A stretch of 5,317 nt of DNA, taken from assembly GCA_902494465.1 (NCBI GenBank), contig CABUTH010000131.1, forward strand, positions 1 to 5,317. Reading direction: 5' to 3'. The DNA comes from an uncultured Collinsella sp. GTDB lineage: Bacteria; Actinomycetota; Coriobacteriia; Coriobacteriales; Coriobacteriaceae. A model generated the notes under the pieces. It made no database searches. It was given only the letters and a program-made list of their open reading frames with translations, and was not told where the DNA came from. The position numbers were made by a program, and so were the translations under genes. Below, one piece after another: positions 1-5,317 of this stretch. Each line of letters starts with the position of its first letter. The stretch's first letter is position 1.

Positions 1-1
1 A

Positions 2-100
2 CGGTCTCAAGAAGGAGTAGCATTGGAGTTCACAGCGACGGACCTCAAGGCACTCTTACACCACGTCCGCGCACGCGACCTAGATATGCCTTCAAATTGA
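2..100 (+). CDS. Possible C-terminal end of an upstream gene (partial)
   Basis: Frame 2 is open from the left edge to a TGA at 98-100 and gives 32 residues ending in DLKALLHHVRARDLDMPSN. The last part reads like an amphipathic helix, and many codons end in G or C, as in the genes nearby. No family can be named from so little. An alternative reading is a 25-codon ORF starting at TTG 23-25 behind a good ribosome binding site (AAGAAGGAG, 9-17, 5-nt spacer). I prefer the tail of a longer gene because the frame stays open through to the edge. A stretch this short could be open by chance. Confidence 0.3.
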   Translation, partial: RSQEGVALEFTATDLKALLHHVRARDLDMPSN

Positions 101-259
101 TCAAAATGCCCGGTAGCATGCTTCTGTGTGCCAACGTTAATGAACATATTTACTGTTGTGTCTATTATCTTGTAAGATCGATATGATACTACGCTAGCAA
201 CAGTACTCATTTTTGCCGTTTTTTGTCCACAGGGTATGCCGCAGAAGATACAACTTGCT

Positions 260-278
260 CCAGCGTGCCGTACGCTGG
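260..278. repeat. Short perfect inverted repeat (7-bp stem, 5-nt loop)
   Basis: CCAGCGT at 260-266 pairs with ACGCTGG at 272-278 around the loop GCCGT. A smaller GGCG/CGCC pair follows at 291-300. There is no T-run after either, so this is not a terminator by itself. It could be part of a structured leader or simply a GC-rich coincidence. Confidence 0.4.
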
Positions 279-330
279 CCCTCCCCTTCCGGCGAGCGCC
301 GACATTTCCCCAGATAAAACCGACCAAAAT

Positions 331-355
331 AAACCTGTCCCTTTTCGGCAGGTTT
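331..355 (-). terminator. Hairpin, terminator-like on the minus strand
   Basis: AAACCTGTC (331-339) pairs with GGCAGGTTT (347-355), 9 pairs including one G-U, with a 7-nt loop. Read on the minus strand the stem runs into TTTATTTTGG, a reasonable U-tract. On the plus strand it is followed by CGCTTGC, which is poor. No minus-strand gene ends here inside the window, so the role is unclear. It may act weakly in both directions, closing upstream transcription just before the promoter-like pair at 359-387. Confidence 0.4.
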
Positions 356-358
356 CGC

Positions 359-387
359 TTGCACTTTAGCGTGCGACAGCGGATAAT
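359..387 (+). promoter_or_regulatory. Candidate sigma-70-type promoter for the DAHP synthase gene
   Basis: TTGCAC at 359-364 could serve as a -35 box (first three bases match consensus) and GATAAT at 382-387 as a -10 box (five of six match), with a 17-bp spacer. Transcription would begin near 394, giving a leader of about 50 nt that carries the AAGGAGG ribosome binding site. The -35 box is weak, and one near-consensus -10 box can occur by chance. Confidence 0.4.
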
Positions 388-443
388 GCCGAACATTCGA
401 GAATTCGCCAATTGTTGCCGTTAATTGATAAAGGAGGCCCCAT

Positions 444-1475
444 ATGGCCATGGAATTCAAGCGCAGGTTGCCGATCCCCATGGAGATCCGCGAGGAAATG
501 CCGCTTTCCGCCGAGCTTACCGCCAAAAAGCAGGCATTCGACGCCGAGGTCGCCAAGGTCTTTACCGGCGAGGACGCACGCAAAGCGCTCATCATCGGCC
601 CGTGCTCTGCCGACCGCGAGGACTCGGTGCTTGAGTACATGAACCGACTGGCCAAGGTCGCCGAAGAGGTCAAGGACAAGCTCATCATCATTCCGCGTGT
701 CTACACCAACAAGCCGCGCACCAAGGGCACCGGCTACAAGGGTCTGCTGCACAACCCCGACCCCGAGGCGCCCGATGACCTGCTCGAAGGCGTCAAGGCC
801 ATCCGCCACATGCACCTGCGCGTCATCGAGGAGACCGGTTTCTTTACCGCCGACGAGATGCTCTACCCGTCCAACTACCAGTACCTCGTCGACCTGCTGA
901 GCTACGTTGCCGTGGGCGCGCGCTCGGTCGAGAATCAGGAGCATCGTCTGGTGTCGAGCGGTATTTCGGTGCCTGTGGGCATGAAAAACCCCACCGCCGG
1001 TTCCACCACCGTTATGCTCAACTCCATCTACGCCGCCCAGGCACATCAGAGCTTTATCTTCCGCAACTGGGAGGTCGAGTGCGACGGCAATCCGCTTGCG
1101 CACGCCGTTATGCGTGGCTACATCGGTCTCGACGGTCGTACCTACCCCAATTACCACTACGAACACCTGGAACGCCTGGCCGAGCGCTATACCGAGCATG
1201 CCGGCTACGCCAACCCGGCGGCGGTCATCGACTGCAACCACGACAACTCGGGCAAGCGCCCGCTGGAGCAGTACCGCATCTGCAAGGAGGTGCTCGACAG
1301 CTGCCGCCGCAACGAGTCCATCTCCAAGCTGGTCAAGGGCTTTATGATCGAATCCTACCTGGAGGACGGCAACCAGCCTGTCGACGGCGGCGTCTTTGGC
1401 AAGTCCATCACCGACCCGTGCCTGGGCTGGGAAAAGACCGACTACCTCATCCACGAGATCGCGGAGCGGGTGTAG
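444..1475 (+). CDS. aroF: 3-deoxy-7-phosphoheptulonate (DAHP) synthase, class I AroF/G/H type
   Basis: This cytosolic enzyme condenses phosphoenolpyruvate with erythrose 4-phosphate, the first step of the shikimate pathway to Phe, Tyr, Trp and chorismate. The 343-residue protein is close to the usual length of the single-domain E. coli isozymes and has no fused chorismate mutase. Recognisable motifs are IIGPCS (50-55), RVYTNKPRT (85-93), GARSVENQEHR (158-168), VGMKN (178-182), IDCNHDNS (262-269) and GKSITD (319-324). By alignment with E. coli AroG the metal ligands are Cys54, His266, Glu303 and Asp324, and Arg85, Lys90, Arg92 and Lys181 match substrate-binding positions. The ATG at 444 follows AAGGAGG with a 6-nt spacer. 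It stands alone, with no other aromatic-pathway gene in the window. The sequence does not say which amino acid inhibits it, so the isozyme letter is nominal. Confidence 0.95.
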   Translation: MAMEFKRRLPIPMEIREEMPLSAELTAKKQAFDAEVAKVFTGEDARKALIIGPCSADREDSVLEYMNRLAKVAEEVKDKLIIIPRVYTNKPRTKGTGYKGLLHNPDPEAPDDLLEGVKAIRHMHLRVIEETGFFTADEMLYPSNYQYLVDLLSYVAVGARSVENQEHRLVSSGISVPVGMKNPTAGSTTVMLNSIYAAQAHQSFIFRNWEVECDGNPLAHAVMRGYIGLDGRTYPNYHYEHLERLAERYTEHAGYANPAAVIDCNHDNSGKRPLEQYRICKEVLDSCRRNESISKLVKGFMIESYLEDGNQPVDGGVFGKSITDPCLGWEKTDYLIHEIAERV

Positions 1476-1503
1476 GTTACGGCGTTTTACCAAACCGCGT
1501 AAC
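1476..1503. repeat. Imperfect inverted repeat just after the DAHP synthase stop codon
   Basis: GTTACG (1476-1481) pairs with CGTAAC (1498-1503). After a two-base mismatch on each side, GTTT (1484-1487) pairs with AAAC (1492-1495) around a 4-nt loop. It sits directly behind the stop codon where a terminator would be expected, but no T-run follows on the plus strand, so termination here is doubtful. Confidence 0.3.
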
Positions 1504-1631
1504 TACTCGACGCTGCGCGGGCCGCAACGCTCTTTATCTCGGAATCGACCGTAAAGAAGCACGTCAACGCTATCTACCACAAGCTTGGTGTCTCAAATCG
1601 TATGGGTCTCGCAGCCCTCCTGTTGCCATAA
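1503..1631 (+). pseudogene. Remnant of a LuxR-type helix-turn-helix regulator (C-terminal part only)
   Basis: The frame beginning after the TAA at 1500-1502 reads LLDAARAATLFISESTVKK and continues HVNAIYHKLGVSNR to a TAA at 1629-1631. The block from LFIS to SNR (1530-1601) is the second half of a GerE/LuxR DNA-binding domain: the recognition helix (STVKKHV) and the following helix with the typical KLGVSNR ending. Over 24 residues it matches the intact regulator at 3728-4690 in 15 positions, but it keeps the common Leu where that protein has Cys305, so it is not a recent copy of it. There is no start codon, no N-terminal domain, and only a garbled version of the first HTH helices. At 1514-1528 another frame reads CAGRN, which resembles the loop before the missing helix and would fit an out-of-frame deletion. 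It is most likely debris of a lost gene. Confidence 0.7.
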
Positions 1632-1670
1632 GCGGCTTGGACTCATTCCACGCACCGATGCACATGACAT

Positions 1671-1708
1671 AAAAGCGCCGCCGCGAACGCTCACGCATCC
1701 GCGGCGGC
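1671..1708 (-). terminator. Intrinsic terminator for the amidohydrolase gene
   Basis: GCCGCCGCG (1677-1685) pairs perfectly with CGCGGCGGC (1700-1708), a 9-bp all-GC stem with a 14-nt loop. On the minus strand the stem is followed by GCTTTTAT (1676 downward), the layout of a rho-independent terminator. It lies about 80 nt past the amidohydrolase stop codon on the same strand. On the plus strand there is no T-run after the stem, so it should work mainly for the minus-strand unit. Confidence 0.75.
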
Positions 1709-1786
1709 CCACGCTAAATCGCGACGACGGCTGGCAACCAAGCGTTCTGCCGAGCAAATCGTCCGCTCTTCACCTCGATCGACCGA

Positions 1787-3589
1787 TTATCCCTCGTATA
1801 CGATACGGCCATCGGAGACAGTGAACAGAATCTTGGTATCGGAGATCTTCTTGGGATCGCAATGAAGGATGTCTTGGTCGAGCACCGTGAGGTCGGCGAG
1901 CTTGCCCACCTCGAGCGTACCGATTTTATCCTCCATGTAGTTCTCGAAGGCAACGTTTTTGGTATATGCCTCGAGCGCCTGATATGCCGTGATGGCCTGC
2001 TCGGGCCAACGGTACATATCGGTGTCCTCCTCCTCGGGATACGGGCTGTTGCGCGTAACGGCCACCTCGATCTCCTCGAGCGGCGCATAGCCGGTGACCG
2101 GGCCATCGCTCGCACCGGAGATAAAGCAGCCGGCCTCGAGCATGTTCTTGACGGGGTAGAACTTCATGGCGCGATCCTCGCCCACCATGGCGATCTCGAG
2201 GTCGCACAAAGAATCGTGATACATCCACAGGAACTGCAGCGCGCACACGATGTCGAGATCGGCGACGCGCTGAATGTCCTCGTCGGTAATTGCGCACACA
2301 TGCGTCATGGTGTTGCGGCGATCATCGCGCTCGCCGTTCTCCTTGACGCAGCGCTCGTAGGCATCGAGTGTATTGTGGACGGCGCCGTCGCCGATCGCGT
2401 GAACATGAATCTGAACACCCTCTTTGTCGAGGGCGGCCACCATGTCGCTGAACTCCTGCTGATCCCAGACGGACTCGCCGTGCCAGTTATCTCCCTTACC
2501 GGCGGCGGAGGTATATGGCTCGAGCATCACGGCGCTGCCGCCCTCGGTAACGCCATCGGAGTAGATCTTGACCGTACCGGTAGAGATCATGTTGCTATCG
2601 AACTTCTTGAGGTCCTTCACGGTTTTAAGGGCCTCTTTAGCCGTCATGCCGGGCACAATGGTAGGAAGTACTCGCATGCGCAGGTTAAGCTTGCCATCTT
2701 TCTCAAGGTCAGTATAGAACTGGCAATCCTGTGCCGTAGACTTTCCCACGACGCTTATGTTGGTAATGCCGGTGATGCCGTATTTCGTAGCCACCTGCTG
2801 GTACTTGTCGATAGCGTTCTCAAGCTCCTTGTCCGTATGCTCGACGGAGACAACCTCCCTCACCATAGTGGCAGCAGAATCGATCAAGTAGCCAGTCGCC
2901 TCGCCGTTTGCATCGCGGGTGATGATGCCGCCCGTGGGATTGGGGGTATCGTTATCGATGCCCGCAAGCTCGAGCGCACGGCTGTTGACCCACACCGAAT
3001 GATAGGAAACATCGCACAGCATGATGGGCTTATCGGAGCAGATCTCATCGAGAATGGACTTGTTGGGGCCGGGATTGGTGCCATCCTCTTGCTCGAAGGC
3101 GTTGATCATGAACGAGCCGCCAACGTAAGCCTCATCATCGGGATGCTTGGTTACAAAATCACTGATCACCTTCTTATACTCATCGATCGTGGTGCTCTTG
3201 GTAAGATCGATCTCGTACAGCGCGGTCACCCAGTTGCCCGGAGCGTGGATATGGCCGTCCATAAAGCCGGGGGTCACCATACCGCCATCGAGATCGATGA
3301 CGCGCGTGTTGTCATCGATGTACTCGTCAACACCGGAGTCTTCGCCTACATATACGATTTTGTTGCCCGAGACAGCCAGGGCGGCCGCGGTGTCGCCCTC
3401 TTTGACCATCGTCTGAATCGTGCCGTTACGAAAGACGATGGATGCCTTATCGGAAATCGCGCTGCCGGTGCTTCCGGCATTTGAAGAATTGTTGGCGCAA
3501 CCGGCGGCACCCACTGCAACAGCCGCGGCGCCCAACGTGCTCAGGCCGAGAAAGCTTCTACGGGAAACGGGAGGGATAGAGGTCTTCAT
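1787..3589 (-). CDS. Exported amidohydrolase (amidohydrolase family 3, YtcJ-like), Tat lipoprotein
   Basis: This is a metal-dependent hydrolase of the amidohydrolase superfamily. Its closest recognisable group is the YtcJ-like branch, whose substrates are mostly unknown. Residues 1-31 form a twin-arginine signal (SRRSFLG, 9-15), a hydrophobic stretch and AAGC with the likely lipidated Cys31, so the enzyme should be folded before export and anchored outside the membrane. A Ser/Asn/Gly linker follows. Catalytic motifs, numbered from the ATG at 3589, are HIH at 113-115, VKIYSDG with Lys341 as possible bridging lysine, HVHAIGD with His395 and His397, MTH with His430, and SDGPV with Asp495. The C-terminal GTLEVGKLADLTVLD (557-571) is the usual closing beta-sandwich segment. 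The 600-residue length fits the family. Transcribed behind the LuxR-type gene with a 138-nt gap. Family certain, substrate not predictable. Confidence 0.93.
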   Translation of the reverse strand: MKTSIPPVSRRSFLGLSTLGAAAVAVGAAGCANNSSNAGSTGSAISDKASIVFRNGTIQTMVKEGDTAAALAVSGNKIVYVGEDSGVDEYIDDNTRVIDLDGGMVTPGFMDGHIHAPGNWVTALYEIDLTKSTTIDEYKKVISDFVTKHPDDEAYVGGSFMINAFEQEDGTNPGPNKSILDEICSDKPIMLCDVSYHSVWVNSRALELAGIDNDTPNPTGGIITRDANGEATGYLIDSAATMVREVVSVEHTDKELENAIDKYQQVATKYGITGITNISVVGKSTAQDCQFYTDLEKDGKLNLRMRVLPTIVPGMTAKEALKTVKDLKKFDSNMISTGTVKIYSDGVTEGGSAVMLEPYTSAAGKGDNWHGESVWDQQEFSDMVAALDKEGVQIHVHAIGDGAVHNTLDAYERCVKENGERDDRRNTMTHVCAITDEDIQRVADLDIVCALQFLWMYHDSLCDLEIAMVGEDRAMKFYPVKNMLEAGCFISGASDGPVTGYAPLEEIEVAVTRNSPYPEEEDTDMYRWPEQAITAYQALEAYTKNVAFENYMEDKIGTLEVGKLADLTVLDQDILHCDPKKISDTKILFTVSDGRIVYEG

Positions 3590-3594
3590 ATAAC

Positions 3595-3600
3595 CCACCT
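3595..3600 (-). promoter_or_regulatory. Ribosome binding site that fixes the amidohydrolase start
   Basis: On the minus strand AGGTGG (3600-3595, inside AAAGGTGGG) lies 5 nt before the ATG at 3589-3587. A GTG three codons earlier (3598-3596) is in frame but falls inside this site, so it is unlikely to be used. The ATG also places the Tat motif at the usual distance from the N-terminus. Confidence 0.7.
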
Positions 3601-3727
3601 TTCTGTTGACATCGCCGCGCTTTCGCGACGCTCGCTATCACCTGAATAGCACCCCCCGGTATAAACTTGTCTGCACAAACGGGGTTATTGCCGTAAGCGG
3701 AGGCTTATATCCCCTATAACCCTGTCT

Positions 3728-4690
3728 TTAACCTGCCCAAAAGCTCTGAAGAAGCTCGGACCGCGATGAGACACCGCATTTACGGAATATCGTGTGAACA
3801 TGCGATTTGACCGTACCGACAGAGATAAATAAATCATTCGCTATGGCGCGGTTATCCTGGCCATCGAGCAGAAGGTCGAGCACTTCGCGTTCACGCGCGG
3901 AGATATCGTGCTGGTCGCAGAATGCCGAGAAGCGGACCTCCGCAATCTGTTTGGCAGAGGTGCCAAGCGTTGTGGGCGGAGCAGAAAAGCGCAACGACAA
4001 GATCTGCGACGCCGTACGAACGGTATATATCGCGGCCACCACGCTCATGATGTTCTCTGGGATGTTTCTGCCGTAGGAAAAATACAGGTAATCGGTGACT
4101 TCGATCCGCCCAATATTCAGCCCGAGAACGCGTACATCCTCGATCAGAACAAACGCCGTCAACACAGCCATCACAATAAGAAACCTGCCGTAGCGTGCGT
4201 AGAAGCTCTTTCGCGCCAACGGCTTGCTTTTGCGGTAGCAGACGAAAATCATGCCAAACGCCACGAACATGAACAAGGAGCGCAACGCATAAAAGGCGAG
4301 TTGTTTGATTGAATCGGGCTGCAACACAAGCGACATGGCCTCGAAAGCAGAAAAGGCGATGCAGGGCACGAGCATGTGAAGCCGGCTCGTCTTGTTTACG
4401 ATCGCCAATGCAAATGCCCACATGCTCGCCATGATTCCAATCGATAGGACGAGTTTCGTTATGGGGTGAGTCATGGGAAATTGGCTGCTGAGGATATCTG
4501 CCATCATCTTACGGCCCTGATACTCATCGAGGAATACGATGGCACTTTCGAGCATGTCGAAGAAAAAGAAGGCCGAGACCGTCAAGTAGCTTGTTCGATG
4601 TGAGACGAGGTACGTGCATACCGATACGCACACCGCCACCATGCAAACCAAGACGAACGTGATTCCGTAGAAGAAGTAAAACGCGCTCAC
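3728..4690 (-). CDS. Membrane-anchored LuxR-type transcriptional regulator
   Basis: The 320-residue protein combines a hydrophobic N-terminal region with a C-terminal DNA-binding domain. Membrane segments are likely at about 5-29, 35-54, 78-98, 104-123, 130-151, 169-188 and perhaps 212-228, followed by a linker. The HTH (about 260-316) shows the GerE/LuxR pattern: REREVLDLLLDG (266-277), N280, IANDLFIS (283-290), TVKSHV (293-298) and GVSSR (306-310). Cys305 replaces the usual Leu. No phospho-receiver domain or autoinducer-binding domain is visible. A membrane-bound sensor that binds DNA directly is the simplest reading; the signal is unknown. The GTG start at 4690 has GAAAGG 7 nt upstream. 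Its position just before the amidohydrolase gene on the same strand suggests it controls that gene. Inverted repeats at 4726-4908 lie upstream and could take part in its own control. Confidence 0.88.
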   Translation of the reverse strand: MSAFYFFYGITFVLVCMVAVCVSVCTYLVSHRTSYLTVSAFFFFDMLESAIVFLDEYQGRKMMADILSSQFPMTHPITKLVLSIGIMASMWAFALAIVNKTSRLHMLVPCIAFSAFEAMSLVLQPDSIKQLAFYALRSLFMFVAFGMIFVCYRKSKPLARKSFYARYGRFLIVMAVLTAFVLIEDVRVLGLNIGRIEVTDYLYFSYGRNIPENIMSVVAAIYTVRTASQILSLRFSAPPTTLGTSAKQIAEVRFSAFCDQHDISAREREVLDLLLDGQDNRAIANDLFISVGTVKSHVHTIFRKCGVSSRSELLQSFWAG

Positions 4691-4725
4691 TACCGGGCCT
4701 TTCGCTTATTGATATGTGCTACGGA

Positions 4726-4775
4726 TAAATTTTGCGCCAAAGACATGCAGATCGCTGTCTTCAGCGCAAAATTTA
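4726..4775. repeat. Long near-perfect inverted repeat upstream of the LuxR-type gene
   Basis: TAAATTTTGCGC (4726-4737) is the exact reverse complement of GCGCAAAATTTA (4764-4775). After two non-matching positions on each side, AAGACA (4740-4745) pairs with TGTCTT (4756-4761) around a 10-nt loop. On the minus strand, the luxR sense strand, the two non-matching positions become U-G and G-U, so an RNA read in that direction could form an unbroken 20-pair stem. It lies 36 nt upstream of the regulator's start codon. Possible roles are an operator dyad or a leader hairpin. There is no clear T-run for a terminator. Confidence 0.8.
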
Positions 4776-4788
4776 ACCAAAGAAAGGA

Positions 4789-4816
4789 GGGGTGGAAGAC
4801 GCATATCCCCCACCCC
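4789..4816. repeat. Perfect 7-bp inverted repeat, G/C-rich
   Basis: GGGGTGG (4789-4795) pairs with CCACCCC (4810-4816), with a 14-nt loop. It sits between the two longer inverted repeats. A purine run, AAAGGAGG (4784-4791), overlaps its left arm and looks like a ribosome binding site, but no credible ORF follows at a proper distance. Confidence 0.55.
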
Positions 4817-4840
4817 AGCGCATGGGCGAAACTACCCAGA

Positions 4841-4908
4841 ATGAGAGTGGATAATCTCCCGTTTTTGGCCTATACCAGCGCTAAAAGTGGGAGATTATCC
4901 ACTCTCAT
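4841..4908. repeat. Large palindromic element: perfect 20-bp arms, 29-pair RNA stem on the plus strand
   Basis: The arm at 4841-4860 (starting ATGAGAGTGG) is the exact reverse complement of 4889-4908 (ending CCACTCTCAT). The inner parts, GTTTTTGGC (4861-4869) and GCTAAAAGT (4880-4888), continue the stem with three exceptions, 4861/4888, 4862/4887 and 4867/4882. All three are G-U or U-G on the plus strand but C/A on the minus strand. A plus-strand RNA could thus form 29 consecutive pairs with a 10-nt loop. No T-run follows, so it is not a standard terminator. I see no target-site duplication. Candidates are a REP- or MITE-like dispersed element or a processed RNA hairpin. Confidence 0.85.
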
Positions 4909-5056
4909 CGAGCAAGTGTCCGAAAATCCGCCCTCATTCCTTCTTAGGACCCTCCGTCCCCGAGGATTCGAGGCTCGCCTGCCGAATGGTCGATGCGGCC
5001 GTCCTGCGTCCATGTCACACTCAGGGGTGGCCTGACCCAACTTGGAAGGAGCCTCC
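4909..5056. other. Leader of the GNAT gene, no gene recognised
   Basis: This 148-nt stretch has no convincing ORF or clear promoter. Near its end TCAGG (5021-5025) can pair with CCTGA (5031-5035), or alternatively GGGT (5025-5028) with ACCC (5035-5038). The two pairings exclude each other, but both are short. The AAGGAG ribosome binding site (5046-5051) follows. Confidence 0.4.
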
Positions 5057-5317
5057 ATGAGCCTTGACAACGTAACCCTGCGCGCCGCCACGCTCGATGA
5101 CCTGGCCGGTATCGCCGCCATCTACAACCAGCTGTGGTGCAACACGCTGCGCAACCGAGGCGACGTCGAAGCTGCCGATTTCTGTGCGCGCTTTAACATC
5201 GCCATGCAGCTGCAGCGCTCCCCCATCGCACTCGTCGCCGAGGCCGAGGGCCGCACTATCGCCGCCTGCTGTATCGGCATCTTCGAGGACGGCAAGCCGC
5301 GCACCAATCCCACGTGG
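5057..5317 (+). CDS. Probable GNAT-family N-acetyltransferase, N-terminal part (cut by the window edge)
   Basis: The reading frame opens at ATG 5057, 5 nt after AAGGAG (5046-5051), and runs for 87 codons to the end of the window without a stop. The start VTLRAATLDDLAGIAAIYN (residues 6-24) is the typical GNAT opening: a first beta strand with an Arg, then a helix beginning with Asp-Asp-Leu. After a second helix, IALVAEAEGRTIAACCIGI (about 57-75) fits the next two beta strands. Such enzymes move an acetyl group from acetyl-CoA to an amine. The acetyl-CoA binding motif would lie beyond the window, so the call rests on the N-terminal pattern alone and the substrate cannot be guessed. It is divergent from the regulator gene, with the inverted-repeat region between them. 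Confidence 0.65.
   Translation, partial: MSLDNVTLRAATLDDLAGIAAIYNQLWCNTLRNRGDVEAADFCARFNIAMQLQRSPIALVAEAEGRTIAACCIGIFEDGKPRTNPTW

Larger units (their letters stand above)
101..443. other. Non-coding leader region upstream of the DAHP synthase gene
   Basis: No convincing gene is present. The part around 120-230 is AT-rich with T-runs (for example 219-224) and contrasts with the GC-rich flanks. The second half holds two hairpins (260-278 and 331-355), a promoter-like pair (359-387) and the ribosome binding site AAGGAGG at 431-437, 6 nt before the DAHP synthase ATG. I looked for a T-box signature and for a leader peptide with runs of Phe, Tyr or Trp codons and found neither, so control by amino-acid attenuation is not supported. 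Confidence 0.5.

Noticed and set aside
236..424. A 62-codon ORF ending just before the DAHP synthase gene, as a leader peptide
   Set aside because: It has no ribosome binding site, runs through both hairpins and the promoter-like pair, and has no run of aromatic codons as an attenuator peptide would.
366..1493. A 375-codon open frame antisense to the DAHP synthase gene
   Set aside because: It is the complement of a clearly recognised enzyme gene in GC-rich DNA. Its translation is low-complexity, rich in Val, Ala, Gly, Leu and Asp, and resembles no family.
1862..3484. A 540-codon open frame on the plus strand opposite the amidohydrolase gene
   Set aside because: The minus strand encodes a full amidohydrolase with all its motifs. 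The plus frame is the usual shadow of a GC-rich gene, with many His, Ala, Ile and Val residues and no domain.
4711..4740. A promoter for the LuxR-type gene: TTGGCG (4740-4735) and CATATC (4716-4711) on the minus strand, 18-bp spacer
   Set aside because: The matches to consensus are weak (four and three of six), and the leader would be only about 14 nt, so I do not list it as a feature.
4792..4854. A 20-codon ORF starting at GTG 4792 after the AAAGGAGG run
   Set aside because: The start overlaps or touches the purine run, leaving no spacer for translation, and the ORF ends inside the palindrome arm.
5021..5040. A T-box-like AGGGTGG motif before the GNAT gene
   Set aside because: The sequence is CAGGGGTGGCC and lacks the rest of the T-box consensus (no ACCGCG) and any terminator after it.
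4709..5121. ORFs on both strands across the palindrome (4709-5035 plus, 4870-5121 minus), each containing MRVDNLP
   Set aside because: The shared peptide arises because both frames read the same inverted-repeat arm. No family resemblance is seen, and the minus frame overlaps the start of the GNAT gene.

Overview
The window reads as an ordinary chromosomal stretch of a moderately GC-rich bacterium. A Coriobacteriia member such as Collinsella is my best guess. The reasons are a codon usage rich in G/C third positions, a Tat-exported lipoprotein amidohydrolase, and a regulator that joins a multi-span membrane domain to a LuxR-type helix-turn-helix, an architecture common in that class. The assignment rests on general resemblance, not on a marker gene.

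Layout, left to right. Positions 2-100 (+) may be the last 32 codons of a gene entering from the left. A non-coding leader with two hairpins and a plausible promoter follows (101-443). Then comes a complete class I (AroF/G/H-type) DAHP synthase at 444-1475 (+), the entry enzyme of the shikimate pathway, with all four metal ligands in place. Just after it, 1503-1631 (+) holds the C-terminal half of a LuxR-type DNA-binding domain with no start and no N-terminus, a gene remnant. A GC-rich hairpin with a T-run on the minus strand (1671-1708) is the likely terminator for the next unit.

That unit lies on the minus strand: a membrane-anchored LuxR-type regulator (4690 down to 3728), then, 138 nt further, an exported amidohydrolase (3589 down to 1787). 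Their order and strand suggest a sensor-regulator and the enzyme it controls, but this is inference. The 366 nt upstream of the regulator carry three inverted repeats in a row (4726-4775, 4789-4816, 4841-4908). The outer two are long, and both have 10-nt loops. At the right edge the first 87 codons of a probable GNAT acetyltransferase (5057-5317, +) run off the window.

The coding content is of known families, and I see no previously undescribed multi-gene system. The parts most worth a second look are the structured 4726-4908 region, the LuxR remnant, and the regulator/amidohydrolase pair with unknown substrate.
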